Below are positions 24,939 through 33,116 of a stretch of 40,064 nucleotides of DNA, one piece after another. This stretch comes from Myxococcaceae bacterium (lineage in GTDB: Bacteria > Myxococcota > Myxococcia > Myxococcales > Myxococcaceae): assembly GCA_022616315.1 (NCBI GenBank), contig JAKEEX010000464.1, forward strand, positions 1 to 40,064. The letters are read 5' to 3'. The translations under genes and the position numbers were made by a program. The number at the start of each line of letters is the position of its first letter. Positions within the stretch are counted from its first letter, which is position 1. Under the pieces are notes generated by a model. It worked only from the letters and a program-made list of their open reading frames with translations, ran no database searches and was not told the DNA's origin.

Positions 24939-25667
24939 ATGGACCTTCCACGCTCGATGTCCGGCAAAGCTCCCGTGCGACTGAGGGTCAGCTACCGGAG
25001 CCCCGCGTCGCTGCTCGGGGAGCTGACCCGGAGCGTGAACAAGGGCGAGGTCCAGCTGCCGAGCCAGCGCGAGGTGGCGGTGGGCACGCGCTTCGTGTTC
25101 GAGCTGCACGCCTCGGGGCTGGACACACCCGTGGAGGTCCTGGGCGAGGTGGGGCGCGTGCTCCGGCTCGGGCCCGAAAGCTACCTCCTGAGCGTCCGGT
25201 ACGAGGCGGGCGCGGACCGCACCGGCGTTGACTCGGCGCTGGCGCGCATCTTCGAGGCGCACCGGGACGAGCAGACGCGTCGCTACCCGCGCATCCCCTT
25301 CCACCTGCGCACGCAGGAGGAGAGTGCGGACTCACCCACGTACGTCGTGCGCAACATCTCGCGCGGAGGCGCGGGGCTGACGGTGGCGGCGTCGCACATG
25401 CCAGGGCACGTGCGTCCCGGACAGCCGGTGCTCCTCGAGATGTGGCTCGAGGACGGCGTGCTGCCGCTCCACGGCGAGGTGGCCTGGGTCTACGCACCGG
25501 CGGGCGGTGTCCAGGGCTTCGCGCCCGCGCTCGGCATTCAATTCGGGCGTCTCCGGCCCGAGCTCACCGCGCGCCTGGACCGCGTTCTCGCCCTCCGTGC
25601 ACTTCCACCACCGATGCTCCGCTCGCGCCTCAGCTTCGGACTGGACGCGGTGGGCCGCATGCCCTGA
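24939..25667 (+). CDS. PilZ-domain protein, predicted c-di-GMP effector
   Basis: 242 aa from the ATG at 24939 (AAGAGGGGGGAG upstream; ATG 24957 is an alternative). The second half is a PilZ domain with the c-di-GMP-binding RRYPR at 114-118 and N139-x-S141-x-x-G144 (RNISRGGAGL), then RPGQPVLLEMWL and ALGIQFGRL. The first half (about 12-100: VRLRVSYRSPASLLGELTRS, VGTRFVFELHASG) looks like a second, degenerate PilZ-like barrel without the RxxxR motif, as in other myxobacterial tandem PilZ proteins. It has no signal peptide or membrane segment, so it is cytoplasmic. It is divergent from mraZ and shares its regulatory region. A longer open frame upstream would run through the repeat cluster and is not conserved. 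Confidence 0.88.
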   Translation: MDLPRSMSGKAPVRLRVSYRSPASLLGELTRSVNKGEVQLPSQREVAVGTRFVFELHASGLDTPVEVLGEVGRVLRLGPESYLLSVRYEAGADRTGVDSALARIFEAHRDEQTRRYPRIPFHLRTQEESADSPTYVVRNISRGGAGLTVAASHMPGHVRPGQPVLLEMWLEDGVLPLHGEVAWVYAPAGGVQGFAPALGIQFGRLRPELTARLDRVLALRALPPPMLRSRLSFGLDAVGRMP

Positions 25668-25698
25668 CGCCAGAGAGCACGCGCAGCCCGGGTGACGC

Positions 25699-26715
25699 TC
25701 AGCGCGACGGCGACTCCGCTGGAGGTTCAGGGAACGCGGCCCGCACGCACGCCTCGGATGCGAGCCCATGGCGCACGGCGTGCCAGGCAGCCTCCGCCGG
25801 CGCGTCGAAGAGCACCATCCCCTCAAAGCGCGCGGCGTCCTCCGCGTGTCCGACCTTGCGGATGTAGATGTGCTGCACGCGCTCCGGGAAGGCCTCTCGC
25901 ATCTCCGCGTAGACCTCGGGGTCGTGCTCGCTGGAGTCGCCCACGAACACCACCGGCTGCTGCATCTGCGTGAGCAGCTGGCGGATGCGGGGTTGCTTGT
26001 AGCCGCGCAGCGTGCCGGGGCCGAGGTTTCGCAGGTACAGTCCCGTGAAGGGGAAGCCGTTTCGCGCGAGGAAGCGCATCATCCGCGGGCCGTACTGCAC
26101 GGGCGAGCCGCTCACCACCGCGACTCCGGGCCGCGCCGGCTTCCCGGTGCTCAGGCACCGCACGAACTCCGCCATGCCCTCCACCACGGGCTGCGTGTCC
26201 GCGTCCTGGAGGAGCGCGGAGGTGAAGAGGCCGCGCGCGCTCAGCACGTTCGTCTGCCCGAGCGTGTCGTCGAAGTCGGTGACGACGAAGAAGGGTGCCT
26301 CGTCCGCCACCACCTCCACGGGGGTGCGGGCCTCGGCCCCGGGAGCGCGGGCGCGGACCTCGTGCAGCCCCGCCAGGAAGCCCGGCCCTCCGTCGGGCGC
26401 GCGGAACGTCACCTCGAACCGGCCGTCCTGGCCGCTGCGCAGCTCCGCCGTCTGCCCTGCAAAGGAGAGCTGGAGCGGTGCCCCCTCCCAGTTGCCGGCG
26501 GTCAGGCGCCGCAGGTTTCGCGCGAGCGTGGAGCTCCCGGGCGAGGGCGCATCCCGGTACACCCGTCCGGAGACGGTCACCTCCCGCGTCGAGCCCAGCG
26601 CGGGGGCCAGGAAGACGGCGGGCGCGGCGTGGGCCACCGTGGCGCCGAGAAGACAACAGAGCAGGACGGCCGGATGGCAGGCACCCGGGCGGCGGGGCTT
26701 CGTGCGCGACGACAT
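25699..26715 (-). CDS. Exported App1-like HAD phosphatase (DUF2183)
   Basis: 338 aa. Signal peptide at about 1-31 (PAVLLCCLLGATVAHA, then cleavage before APAVF). An N-terminal beta-rich domain (VTVSGRVYRD, LSFAGQTAELRSGQDGRFEV) precedes a HAD-type catalytic domain with the nucleophile motif DFDDTLGQT, then VAVVSGSPVQYGPRM, GYKQPRIRQLL and VFVGDSSEHDPEVYAEM. This is the DUF2183 arrangement of yeast App1, a phosphatidate phosphatase. A bacterial secreted version may dephosphorylate lipid or other phosphates outside the cytoplasm; the substrate is inferred only. The ATG at 26715 follows GGGAGGCCACC. It converges with the PilZ gene (31 bp) and diverges from carD. Confidence 0.87.
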   Translation of the reverse strand: MSSRTKPRRPGACHPAVLLCCLLGATVAHAAPAVFLAPALGSTREVTVSGRVYRDAPSPGSSTLARNLRRLTAGNWEGAPLQLSFAGQTAELRSGQDGRFEVTFRAPDGGPGFLAGLHEVRARAPGAEARTPVEVVADEAPFFVVTDFDDTLGQTNVLSARGLFTSALLQDADTQPVVEGMAEFVRCLSTGKPARPGVAVVSGSPVQYGPRMMRFLARNGFPFTGLYLRNLGPGTLRGYKQPRIRQLLTQMQQPVVFVGDSSEHDPEVYAEMREAFPERVQHIYIRKVGHAEDAARFEGMVLFDAPAEAAWHAVRHGLASEACVRAAFPEPPAESPSR

Positions 26716-26849
26716 GGTGGCCTCCCAACCGCCGACGCCGTGCCGCCATTCGGACCGGTACGGCGCACGTGGAAGCGGAAGGGCGTGGCGTCGCCCGGGG
26801 CTCGGTGCTAGGACCACCGACGTCCTTTCCCTCGTGCCCGAGGGGGTAC

Positions 26850-27788
26850 ATGCCAGACGCGTCCGCGCCACTCAGCATCACGGTGAATGACCGCGTGGTC
26901 TACCCGAACCAGGGTGTCTGCCGGGTGACGGCCATCGAGCCGATGGAGGTTGCCGGACAGCGGCTCACCTTCGTCACGCTCCGCCGGGAGGAGGACGGCG
27001 CCCTCGTCCGCGTGCCGCAGGCCAAGGTGGTCGCCATCGGGCTGCGAAAGGTGGCCACTCCCGAGGACGTGGCCTCCATCTTCGCGTTCCTCAAGGCGGA
27101 CAGCGACAAGGCCGACCTCGACTGGAAGCAGCGCGCGCGAACGAACGTGGAGCGGATGACCTCCGGCGGCCTCCTGGGGCTCACCGAGGTGGTGAAGGGG
27201 CTCGCCGTCCTGTCCGAGCTCCGCCCGCTGCCCACCAAGGAGCGCGAGCTCTACGACACCGCCCGCCACCTGCTCGTGGCCGAGCTGTCCGCCGCGCTCA
27301 ACACGGCCCCGTGCAACGCCGAGGACGCGGTGGACGTCATCCTCTTCCCGCCAGGGCGCGAGCGTCCCAAGCGCACCGCGGAGGAGTTCCGCCAGCGGGC
27401 GGATGTCGAGGGGCTCGAGCTGGACGAGGAGCTGCTCGGGCTCGACACCGACCTGGAGCTTCCCGCGGAGGAGGAGGCACCCTCCGAGGAGGAGGCCGCG
27501 GAGGAGGCCCCCGCCGAGGAAGAGGAGGAGGCCGCGGAGGCCGCCCCCAGGAAGCGCGGGCGTCCCCCCAAGCCGAAGCCTGCGGAGGCAGAGGCCGCCG
27601 CCCCGAAGAAGCGCGGACGTCCTCCGAAGGCGAAGCCGGAGGTGGCCGAGGCCGCAGCGCCGAAGAAGCGGGGGCGCCCTCCCAAGGCCAGGGCCGCCGA
27701 GGCAGAGGCGGCGCCTGCGAAGAAGCGCGGACGCCCTCCGAAGGCGAAGGCCGAAGGGGCCGAGAAGGGCGCCAGGAAGAAGAAGTGA
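26850..27788 (+). CDS. carD: Global transcription regulator CarD
   Basis: 312 aa, close to the 316 aa of Myxococcus xanthus CarD as I recall it. Residues 1-180 are the CarD/CdnL/TRCF domain (NDRVVYPNQGVCRVTAIEPM, VPQAKVVAIGLRKV, LLGLTEVVKGLAVLSELRPL, KERELYDTARHLLVAEL) that binds the RNA polymerase beta subunit. Residues about 200-230 are Glu-rich. Residues 234-312 carry four AT-hooks with RGRP at 236, 255, 274 and 293, an exact 19-residue period. This HMGA-like tail is distinctive of myxobacterial CarD, which with CarG acts at ECF-sigma promoters in light-induced carotenogenesis and fruiting-body development. The ATG at 26850 follows GAGGGGGTAC; carG follows after 55 bp. Confidence 0.97.
   Translation: MPDASAPLSITVNDRVVYPNQGVCRVTAIEPMEVAGQRLTFVTLRREEDGALVRVPQAKVVAIGLRKVATPEDVASIFAFLKADSDKADLDWKQRARTNVERMTSGGLLGLTEVVKGLAVLSELRPLPTKERELYDTARHLLVAELSAALNTAPCNAEDAVDVILFPPGRERPKRTAEEFRQRADVEGLELDEELLGLDTDLELPAEEEAPSEEEAAEEAPAEEEEEAAEAAPRKRGRPPKPKPAEAEAAAPKKRGRPPKAKPEVAEAAAPKKRGRPPKARAAEAEAAPAKKRGRPPKAKAEGAEKGARKKK
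27540..27755 (+). repeat. Four 57 bp imperfect repeats encoding the CarD AT-hooks
   Basis: The KRGRPPK units recur every 19 codons (57 bp), with Ala/Glu/Pro spacers between them, at the 3' end of carD. The DNA repeats are imperfect. They could allow slippage or recombination to change the AT-hook number. Confidence 0.75.
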
Positions 27789-27843
27789 GGCACACTGCTG
27801 CAGGACGGCGCACACGCGCCCGAGTGTCGATGAGGAGCGCCAC

Positions 27844-28356
27844 GTGATCCGCGTCGTGACGTTGGCCAGCTACGACGAGAAGCAGCTCGAGAAGTTCTGC
27901 CGCGTCCTCTACACGGCGTTCGGAGTGGGCTGCGAGCACACGGGGCCACTCGCGCTGCCGCCGGACCTCAAGGACCCACTGGATGCGGAGCAGGCGCTCG
28001 CGCGCGCGCCGCTGGTGCGCTCCTACGCGGACGACAAGGTGCTCTACCTCACCCCGCGCAAGCTGAAGGACCGCGAGCTGCCCTCTGGCACCGCCCCCAC
28101 CACTGGCTTCGCGCTGTACGGGCAGGACAAGGCGCTCCTCAGCACCTACGGAGTGAAGGACCTGGAGGCGGGACAGAAGCTGGTGGCGCGCCACGCGATG
28201 CAGCTGCTCGGGCACCTGTGGGAGCTCCACCACTGCCTGGACCCGCGCTGCGCGATGTACCCGCCCTGGACGCCGTCCTACCCGGTCGGAGACGCCGCGT
28301 TCTGCACCTTCTGCCGCGACAAGAGCGAGCAGAAGATCCGCCTTGCGAAGTCCTGA
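27844..28356 (+). CDS. carG: CarD partner protein CarG (archaemetzincin-like, probably non-catalytic)
   Basis: 170 aa, near the 169 aa I recall for M. xanthus CarG. Archaemetzincins carry HExxHxxGxxHC, then CxM and CxxC. Here the matching stretch is QLLGHLWELHHC followed by LDPRCAM, and FCTFC after 15 more residues. The first His is Gln and the catalytic Glu is Leu, so the zinc ligands are largely kept but protease activity is not expected. CarG in M. xanthus is a zinc-binding protein without protease activity that binds CarD. The GTG start at 27844 has GATGAGGAGCGCCAC upstream. Its position right behind carD matches the known pair. Confidence 0.95.
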   Translation: MIRVVTLASYDEKQLEKFCRVLYTAFGVGCEHTGPLALPPDLKDPLDAEQALARAPLVRSYADDKVLYLTPRKLKDRELPSGTAPTTGFALYGQDKALLSTYGVKDLEAGQKLVARHAMQLLGHLWELHHCLDPRCAMYPPWTPSYPVGDAAFCTFCRDKSEQKIRLAKS

Positions 28357-28372
28357 CGCCCGTCCGCGCGCC

Positions 28373-29311
28373 ATGAGGGCCCTTCCCGCACTCGAGCTCG
28401 TGGCGCTCGTCGTGGCCGGCCTGCTCGCGCTCGTCTTCCACTGGCGCCTTCCCCACACCCTGCCGGACGAAGAGGACTACCGTCAGGTGGGCAAGCACCT
28501 CTCGGCACACGCACGGCCAGGGGATGCGGTGGTGCTCCAGCCCTGGTGGACGGACCGCGCGCGCCTCTACCTCCCTCCCACGCTCCCGCTCTGGAGTGAC
28601 GTGCACAACGCCACGCGTGACTACGTGGAGGCGGAGCGGCTGTGGGTGCTGTCCCAGCCGCTGCTTCCGCGCTCGGACGCGGCCGGGTTCGCGCGCGACT
28701 TCTTGCCCGGACGCACGCCGGAGGGGCCACCCGTGCGCTTCGGGACGCTGGAGCTCACGGCCTACCGCAATGGCCGCCACCGGCACGAGGCCTTCCGCGC
28801 CACCCGCGCCGTCGCCTCCGCGCAGGTGTACCTGGAGGACCTGCGCAGCGGAGAGCGCACGTCGTGCCCGTGGGACGGGAAGGCGCACCGCTGTCCCGGG
28901 CCTTCGCACCTCTACGTCGCGCCCGAGTGGCGCGAGGTGGACTTCGCGCCTCTGCGCTGTCTGTGGATGCACGCACCGGGCGGTCCGGTGAGGCTCGTGG
29001 CGGAGTTTCCGGACGTCCCCTCCTCCGCGCTCCTGCGCCTGGAGGCGGGAATCGTCGGCGAGCACGCGGTGCAGAAGGGTCCGCGCGTGACGCCGGCGCA
29101 CCTGGGTGTGGACGACGCCGCGACGGGTGAGGCGCTGCTGCAGCTGACGCTCGCACCGGGGACGGAGGGCCTCGAGCGCGTGGACCGCCCGGCGCGCCCA
29201 CGTGAGGGCCCGCGCACCCTCAAGGTGTGGACGCAGTCGGACCTGGCGGAGCTGCGCTGGGACTGTCTGGACGTGGCTGCGCTCGGTGCCCCGGCGCAGG
29301 AGGGCTACTGA
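28373..29311 (+). CDS. Membrane-anchored extracytoplasmic protein, unknown
   Basis: 312 aa from the ATG at 28373, 16 bp after carG; the ribosome site is poor. One N-terminal membrane anchor (about 5-25, LELVALVVAGLLALVFHW), then a soluble region. The early part (EEDYRQVGKHLSAHARPGDA, VVLQPWWTDRARLYLP) resembles the periplasmic C-terminal region of PMT/ArnT-type glycosyltransferases, where a similar phrase follows the last membrane helix. The later part is beta-rich and Cys-containing (ERTSCPWDGKAHRCPGPSH). Its stop lies 1 bp before the GTG of the PMT-like gene. I infer the pair works together, this protein supplying or regulating an extracytoplasmic domain. No named family recognised. Confidence 0.8.
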   Translation: MRALPALELVALVVAGLLALVFHWRLPHTLPDEEDYRQVGKHLSAHARPGDAVVLQPWWTDRARLYLPPTLPLWSDVHNATRDYVEAERLWVLSQPLLPRSDAAGFARDFLPGRTPEGPPVRFGTLELTAYRNGRHRHEAFRATRAVASAQVYLEDLRSGERTSCPWDGKAHRCPGPSHLYVAPEWREVDFAPLRCLWMHAPGGPVRLVAEFPDVPSSALLRLEAGIVGEHAVQKGPRVTPAHLGVDDAATGEALLQLTLAPGTEGLERVDRPARPREGPRTLKVWTQSDLAELRWDCLDVAALGAPAQEGY

Positions 29312-29312
29312 C

Positions 29313-31226
29313 GTGTCGGCCGTCGAGCAGCTGAAGGAGGCCGCGCCCTCCCCGTCCGCGGACGTCCCGTCGTCGCCTGCGATGGGGGCGCCGACGTCTT
29401 GGTGGGCCCCGTCGCCCCTCACCCGGGTGGATCGCGCCGCGAGCTGGGCCCTCTTCGCCGCCGCGTTCACCGCGCTGCTCGCCGTGGAGCAGGCGGTGGG
29501 CTTCACACGCGACGAGAGCGTGTACTTCGCCGCGGCACAGAGCGCGTCACGGTGGTTCCAGCTCCTGTGGACGCACCCCGCCGAGGCATTCACCGACGCG
29601 GCCATCGTCCGCGCGTGGGACTTCAACCACGAGCACCCGGTGCTGCTCAAGTCGCTGTTCGGGCTCAGCCACCTGCTCTTCCACGACGCGCTCGGGTGGG
29701 TACGCCCGGCCACTGCGTACCGCCTGCCGGCCTTCGCCTTCGCCGCGCTCATCCCCCTGCTCGTCTACCGGATGGGGCTCGGGCTGTTCGGACGGGCCGC
29801 GGCGCTCTTCGCCGCGTCGAGCTTCCTGCTCGTCCCGCGCCACCTCTTCAACGGCGTGCTGGCCTGCTTCGACGTCCCGGTGGCGGCCATGTGGCTGCTC
29901 GTCGTGTACCTCTTCTGGCGCTCGCGCGAGGACGCGCGGTGGGGGCTCCTCTCTGGCCTCGCCTTCGGGCTCGCGCTGGCCACCAAGCACAACGCGCTCT
30001 TCCTGCCGCTCGTGCTGCTGCCGTTCGCGGCTCACCAGGCCTGGCGCGCGACGGCGGCGGCTCCTTCGGGGCGCCACACGCTGGTCCAGCTCGCGGCGCT
30101 GTACACGGTGGTCGCCGGACTCTTCGGGCTGCTCGCGCTCATCCTGGGTCCGGTGGGCTTCCAGCGGCGCTTCGTCCTGCTGTCCCCACACACCCTGCTC
30201 TTCCTCGTGGCGGTGGTGGGCACGGGCGTGCTGCTCGCGCAGTTGAGGACCCGGGCGGACGGGGCGTTCCGCGCGGTGCTGCCGCTCGGCGCCATGGCCG
30301 TGCTGGGCCCCGCGGTCTTCTACCTGCACTGGCCCTACCTCTGGCACCACCCCGTGGACCGCGCGGCGTGGTACCTCCGCTTCCACGCCCAGCACGTGCA
30401 CTACGCGTGGTTCTACCTGGGCACGCTGCTGCGCGCTCCGCCCTTCCCGCTCGCCTACGTCGTGGTGAAGACGGCGCTCACCGTCCCCACGTCCCTCTTC
30501 GTGCCCATGGTCACCGGCCTCCTGGCGGTGGTGGGGCGCGCGCTGCTGGCACTCCCGGCGCGCACGCGTGCGTGGGTGCGCCCGGTGTCGTTCGGCGAGG
30601 CCCTCGTGGCCGTCAACGCGCTGGTGCCCATCGCCATCATCAGCCACCCACAGGTGCCGCACTTCGGTGGCGTGAAGCACTGGCTCCCGGCCATGCCCTT
30701 CCTCGTGCTGCTCGCCGGCGCCGCCGTGGTGCGTGCCGGCCGGTCGCTCGCAGAGCGGACACCCGGACGCGCGCTCGCCGGGCCGCTCGTGGCGGTGCTG
30801 TCGGTGCTCCTCCTCGCGCCGGCGCTGTGGGGCACCTGGCGCGTGTGGCCCTACGGGACCGCCGCGTACTCGGAGCTCGCGGGAGGACTGCCCGGGGCCG
30901 CGTCCCTCGGGATGCAGCGGCAGTTCTGGAGCAGCCACGTCACCGGCGTGCTGCCGTGGATCAACACCCACGCGCCGCACGGCGCACGCGTGTACCTCCA
31001 CGAGGTGAACGGCTACTCGTTCCGGGACTACCAGGCCAACGGGATGCTCCGGCCGGACCTGCGGCCCGCAGCGGGGCCGGGCGACTCGCACATTGCCGCA
31101 TACCAGTACCACCAGGAGTTCCGCGCGCACGAGTACGACATCTGGCAGGCCTACGGGACCACACACCCCGTCACGGGGCTCTACGTGGACGAGACGCCGC
31201 AAGTTGTGGTCTACGTGAAGCCGTGA
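29313..31226 (+). CDS. PMT/ArnT-like glycosyltransferase (GT-C, family 39 type)
   Basis: 637 aa polytopic protein. After a Ser/Pro/Ala-rich tail of about 40 residues comes the first membrane helix and then GFTRDESVYFAAAQ, with the D-E of the first periplasmic loop that GT-C enzymes use for catalysis. Next come AWDFNHEHPVLLKSLFGLSH, FGLALATKHNALFLPLVLLP (lipid-carrier region) and about eleven helices. A soluble periplasmic end (VLPWINTHAPHGARVYLHEV, YDIWQAYGTTHP) follows. Such enzymes transfer a sugar from a polyprenyl-phosphate donor to protein or lipid. The GTG at 29313 has AGGAGGG 8 nt upstream. Donor and acceptor cannot be read from the sequence. Confidence 0.9.
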   Translation: MSAVEQLKEAAPSPSADVPSSPAMGAPTSWWAPSPLTRVDRAASWALFAAAFTALLAVEQAVGFTRDESVYFAAAQSASRWFQLLWTHPAEAFTDAAIVRAWDFNHEHPVLLKSLFGLSHLLFHDALGWVRPATAYRLPAFAFAALIPLLVYRMGLGLFGRAAALFAASSFLLVPRHLFNGVLACFDVPVAAMWLLVVYLFWRSREDARWGLLSGLAFGLALATKHNALFLPLVLLPFAAHQAWRATAAAPSGRHTLVQLAALYTVVAGLFGLLALILGPVGFQRRFVLLSPHTLLFLVAVVGTGVLLAQLRTRADGAFRAVLPLGAMAVLGPAVFYLHWPYLWHHPVDRAAWYLRFHAQHVHYAWFYLGTLLRAPPFPLAYVVVKTALTVPTSLFVPMVTGLLAVVGRALLALPARTRAWVRPVSFGEALVAVNALVPIAIISHPQVPHFGGVKHWLPAMPFLVLLAGAAVVRAGRSLAERTPGRALAGPLVAVLSVLLLAPALWGTWRVWPYGTAAYSELAGGLPGAASLGMQRQFWSSHVTGVLPWINTHAPHGARVYLHEVNGYSFRDYQANGMLRPDLRPAAGPGDSHIAAYQYHQEFRAHEYDIWQAYGTTHPVTGLYVDETPQVVVYVKP

Positions 31227-31274
31227 GGCCGGCGCCTCCATGCCGGTGGGTGCCGTGCCCGGAGGGGTTACGAC

Positions 31275-31874
31275 ATGGCACGCGCAAGGCTCGCCGTCGC
31301 TGCTGCACTGTTGCTGGGGGTGGTGTCGGCGTGTGAGGGGACGCCGCGCGCGCAGTCGAAGCGCGCCGAGCTGCGCCGCCTCGGCGGGGACCGCGTGGAG
31401 ATCGTCCCCGCGAAGGACCAGCTCCCCTACTGCCTCGCCTTCACGCGCTCCTCCACGGGCGTGCTGCGGCAGCTCACGATGACGCACGAGAACAAGTCGG
31501 TGCGCTGCAATGCGGGTGAGCCCATGGGCAACGTGAGCTACCGCATCCCGGTGGAGGAGGGCGACGTGTCGCTCTACGTCTTCCTCTCCGACCAGAAGCT
31601 GAACGCGGGCTCGGTAAGCCAGCAGCTCTACGAGATGCCGACCAACCAGCGCTTCACGCCCATCAACCTGCGCCTCCCGGGGCAGGTCTTCGTGGAGACG
31701 CTCTCGTTCGCGCCCGAGAAGGACTCCGAGGTGGCCGTGGGCGCGGTCGTGAAGCCCGGCGGGCAGCTCGAGACTCAAGTCCCCGCTGCACCCGCACAGC
31801 AGAGCTGGGCCGCGCCGGCTCCCGCGGACGCCGAGGCGGCGAAGGGCGCGGTCAGCTCGGGCGCCGTGCGCTGA
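31275..31874 (+). CDS. Predicted lipoprotein, unknown
   Basis: 199 aa. Signal peptide with lipobox VVSAC (Cys20, LAVAAALLLGVVSACEG), so it should be lipid-anchored. The mature part has two further Cys (PYCLAFTRSS and SVRCNAGEP) that could form a disulfide, and a beta-rich core (GNVSYRIPVEEGDVSLYVFL). It ends in a low-complexity Ala/Pro/Ser tail. The ATG at 31275 has GGAGGGGTTACGAC upstream. It follows the PMT-like gene by 48 bp on the same strand and converges with the alcohol dehydrogenase gene 19 bp away. No family recognised; linkage to the glycosyltransferase is only by position. Confidence 0.85.
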   Translation: MARARLAVAAALLLGVVSACEGTPRAQSKRAELRRLGGDRVEIVPAKDQLPYCLAFTRSSTGVLRQLTMTHENKSVRCNAGEPMGNVSYRIPVEEGDVSLYVFLSDQKLNAGSVSQQLYEMPTNQRFTPINLRLPGQVFVETLSFAPEKDSEVAVGAVVKPGGQLETQVPAAPAQQSWAAPAPADAEAAKGAVSSGAVR

Positions 31875-31893
31875 CGTACCCGGGCGCGGGCGC

Positions 31894-33078
31894 TCACCAC
31901 GCCGTCCGCGCCAGCTGCAGCAGGTCCGCCTTGGAGCAGCGCCGCGGGTTGCACTGGTGGCTCGCGTCCTGGAAGGCCTTGGCGGCAATCCGGGGCAGGT
32001 CCTCCTCGCGCACGCCCACGTCGCGGAGGCGCGTGGGGAGCCCCACCTCCGCGTTGAGCGCGCGCACGCGCTCCACGGCACGCCGCGCCAGCACGTCCTC
32101 CCGCTCGCGCGCGTCCTCGCCCATGGCCACCGCCAGCTGGGCCATCCGCTCCGCCGCCGCCTCGCGGTTGAACTCCATCACCGCGGGCAGGCAGAGCGCG
32201 TTGGCCAGTCCGTGGTGCGTTCCGGAGATGGGCGTGAGCGCGTGCGCCAGCGCGTGGCACGCACCGAGCCCCTTCTGGAAGGCCATGGCCCCCTGCATGG
32301 CGGCCACCATCATGTCCGTGCGCGCCACGAGGTTGCGGCCCTCGCGGACCGCCACGGGCAGCGAGCGCGCGACGCGCCGGATTCCGTCGATGGCCACCGC
32401 GTCCGCGAGCGGGTGGAAGCCGCTGGCGACGTAGGCCTCCAGGCAGTGGGTGAAGGCGTCCATCCCCGTTGCGGCGGTGGGCCCGGGCGGCAGCCCCAGG
32501 GTGAGCTCGGGGTCGCAGATGGCGGCCTTCGGGAGCAGGAAGGGGCTGAAGATGACCGTTTTGCGGCCCGTGTCCTTCAGCGTGGCGACCCCGGAGCGGC
32601 TCACCTCCGAGCCCGTGCCCGCGGTGGTGGGGATGGCGATGAGCGGCGGGAGCGTGTCCTCGACGTGGCGGTCCCCGCCCGTCGCGTCGTCGTAGCGGCT
32701 GAGCGGTGGTGGGTGCATGGTGCGCAGCTGCACGAGCTTCGCCGCGTCCAGTGGGCTCCCTCCACCGAGCGCGATGAGGCCGTCGCACCCTCCCGCAATG
32801 TACGCGGCGAGCCCCTCCTCCACGTCCCGCTCCGTGGGGTTGGGCTCCACGCCCTCGAAGACCACGAAGGACACGCCCCCGGCGCGAAGCGAGTCCTGGA
32901 CGCGGGATGCGAGCCCGGCGCGCACCACCCCGGTGTCCGTCACCAGGAGCGGCTTGCGCATCCGCAGGCGGGCCACGTGCGCGGGCAGCCGCTGCAGCGC
33001 CCCTGCGCCGAACACGATGCGCGTGGGCCAGGCCATCTCGGTGACGCGGGCCTCGGTCGGAATGTCGAACAGACGCAT
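31894..33078 (-). CDS. Iron-containing (group III) alcohol dehydrogenase
   Basis: 394 aa. NAD-binding GGGSPLDAAKLVQL, IPTTAGTGSEVSRSGVATLK, then metal and active-site segments TGMDAFTHCLEAY and GLGACHALAHALTPISGTHH, with His residues placed as in Fe/Zn type III dehydrogenases. About half of family members reduce or oxidise short primary alcohols, others amino- or keto-alcohols. The ATG at 33078 has a strong site (GGAGGAGGGAGGAGCC). It is the last gene of an operon with a glutamine-synthetase-like ligase (38 bp upstream) and an aldehyde dehydrogenase, so an alcohol in the same pathway, possibly gamma-glutamylated, is the inferred substrate. Confidence 0.95.
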   Translation of the reverse strand: MRLFDIPTEARVTEMAWPTRIVFGAGALQRLPAHVARLRMRKPLLVTDTGVVRAGLASRVQDSLRAGGVSFVVFEGVEPNPTERDVEEGLAAYIAGGCDGLIALGGGSPLDAAKLVQLRTMHPPPLSRYDDATGGDRHVEDTLPPLIAIPTTAGTGSEVSRSGVATLKDTGRKTVIFSPFLLPKAAICDPELTLGLPPGPTAATGMDAFTHCLEAYVASGFHPLADAVAIDGIRRVARSLPVAVREGRNLVARTDMMVAAMQGAMAFQKGLGACHALAHALTPISGTHHGLANALCLPAVMEFNREAAAERMAQLAVAMGEDAREREDVLARRAVERVRALNAEVGLPTRLRDVGVREEDLPRIAAKAFQDASHQCNPRRCSKADLLQLARTAW

Positions 33079-33116
33079 GGCTCCTCCCTCCTCCCCGGGG
33101 CTCCTGGCCCCGGCCT

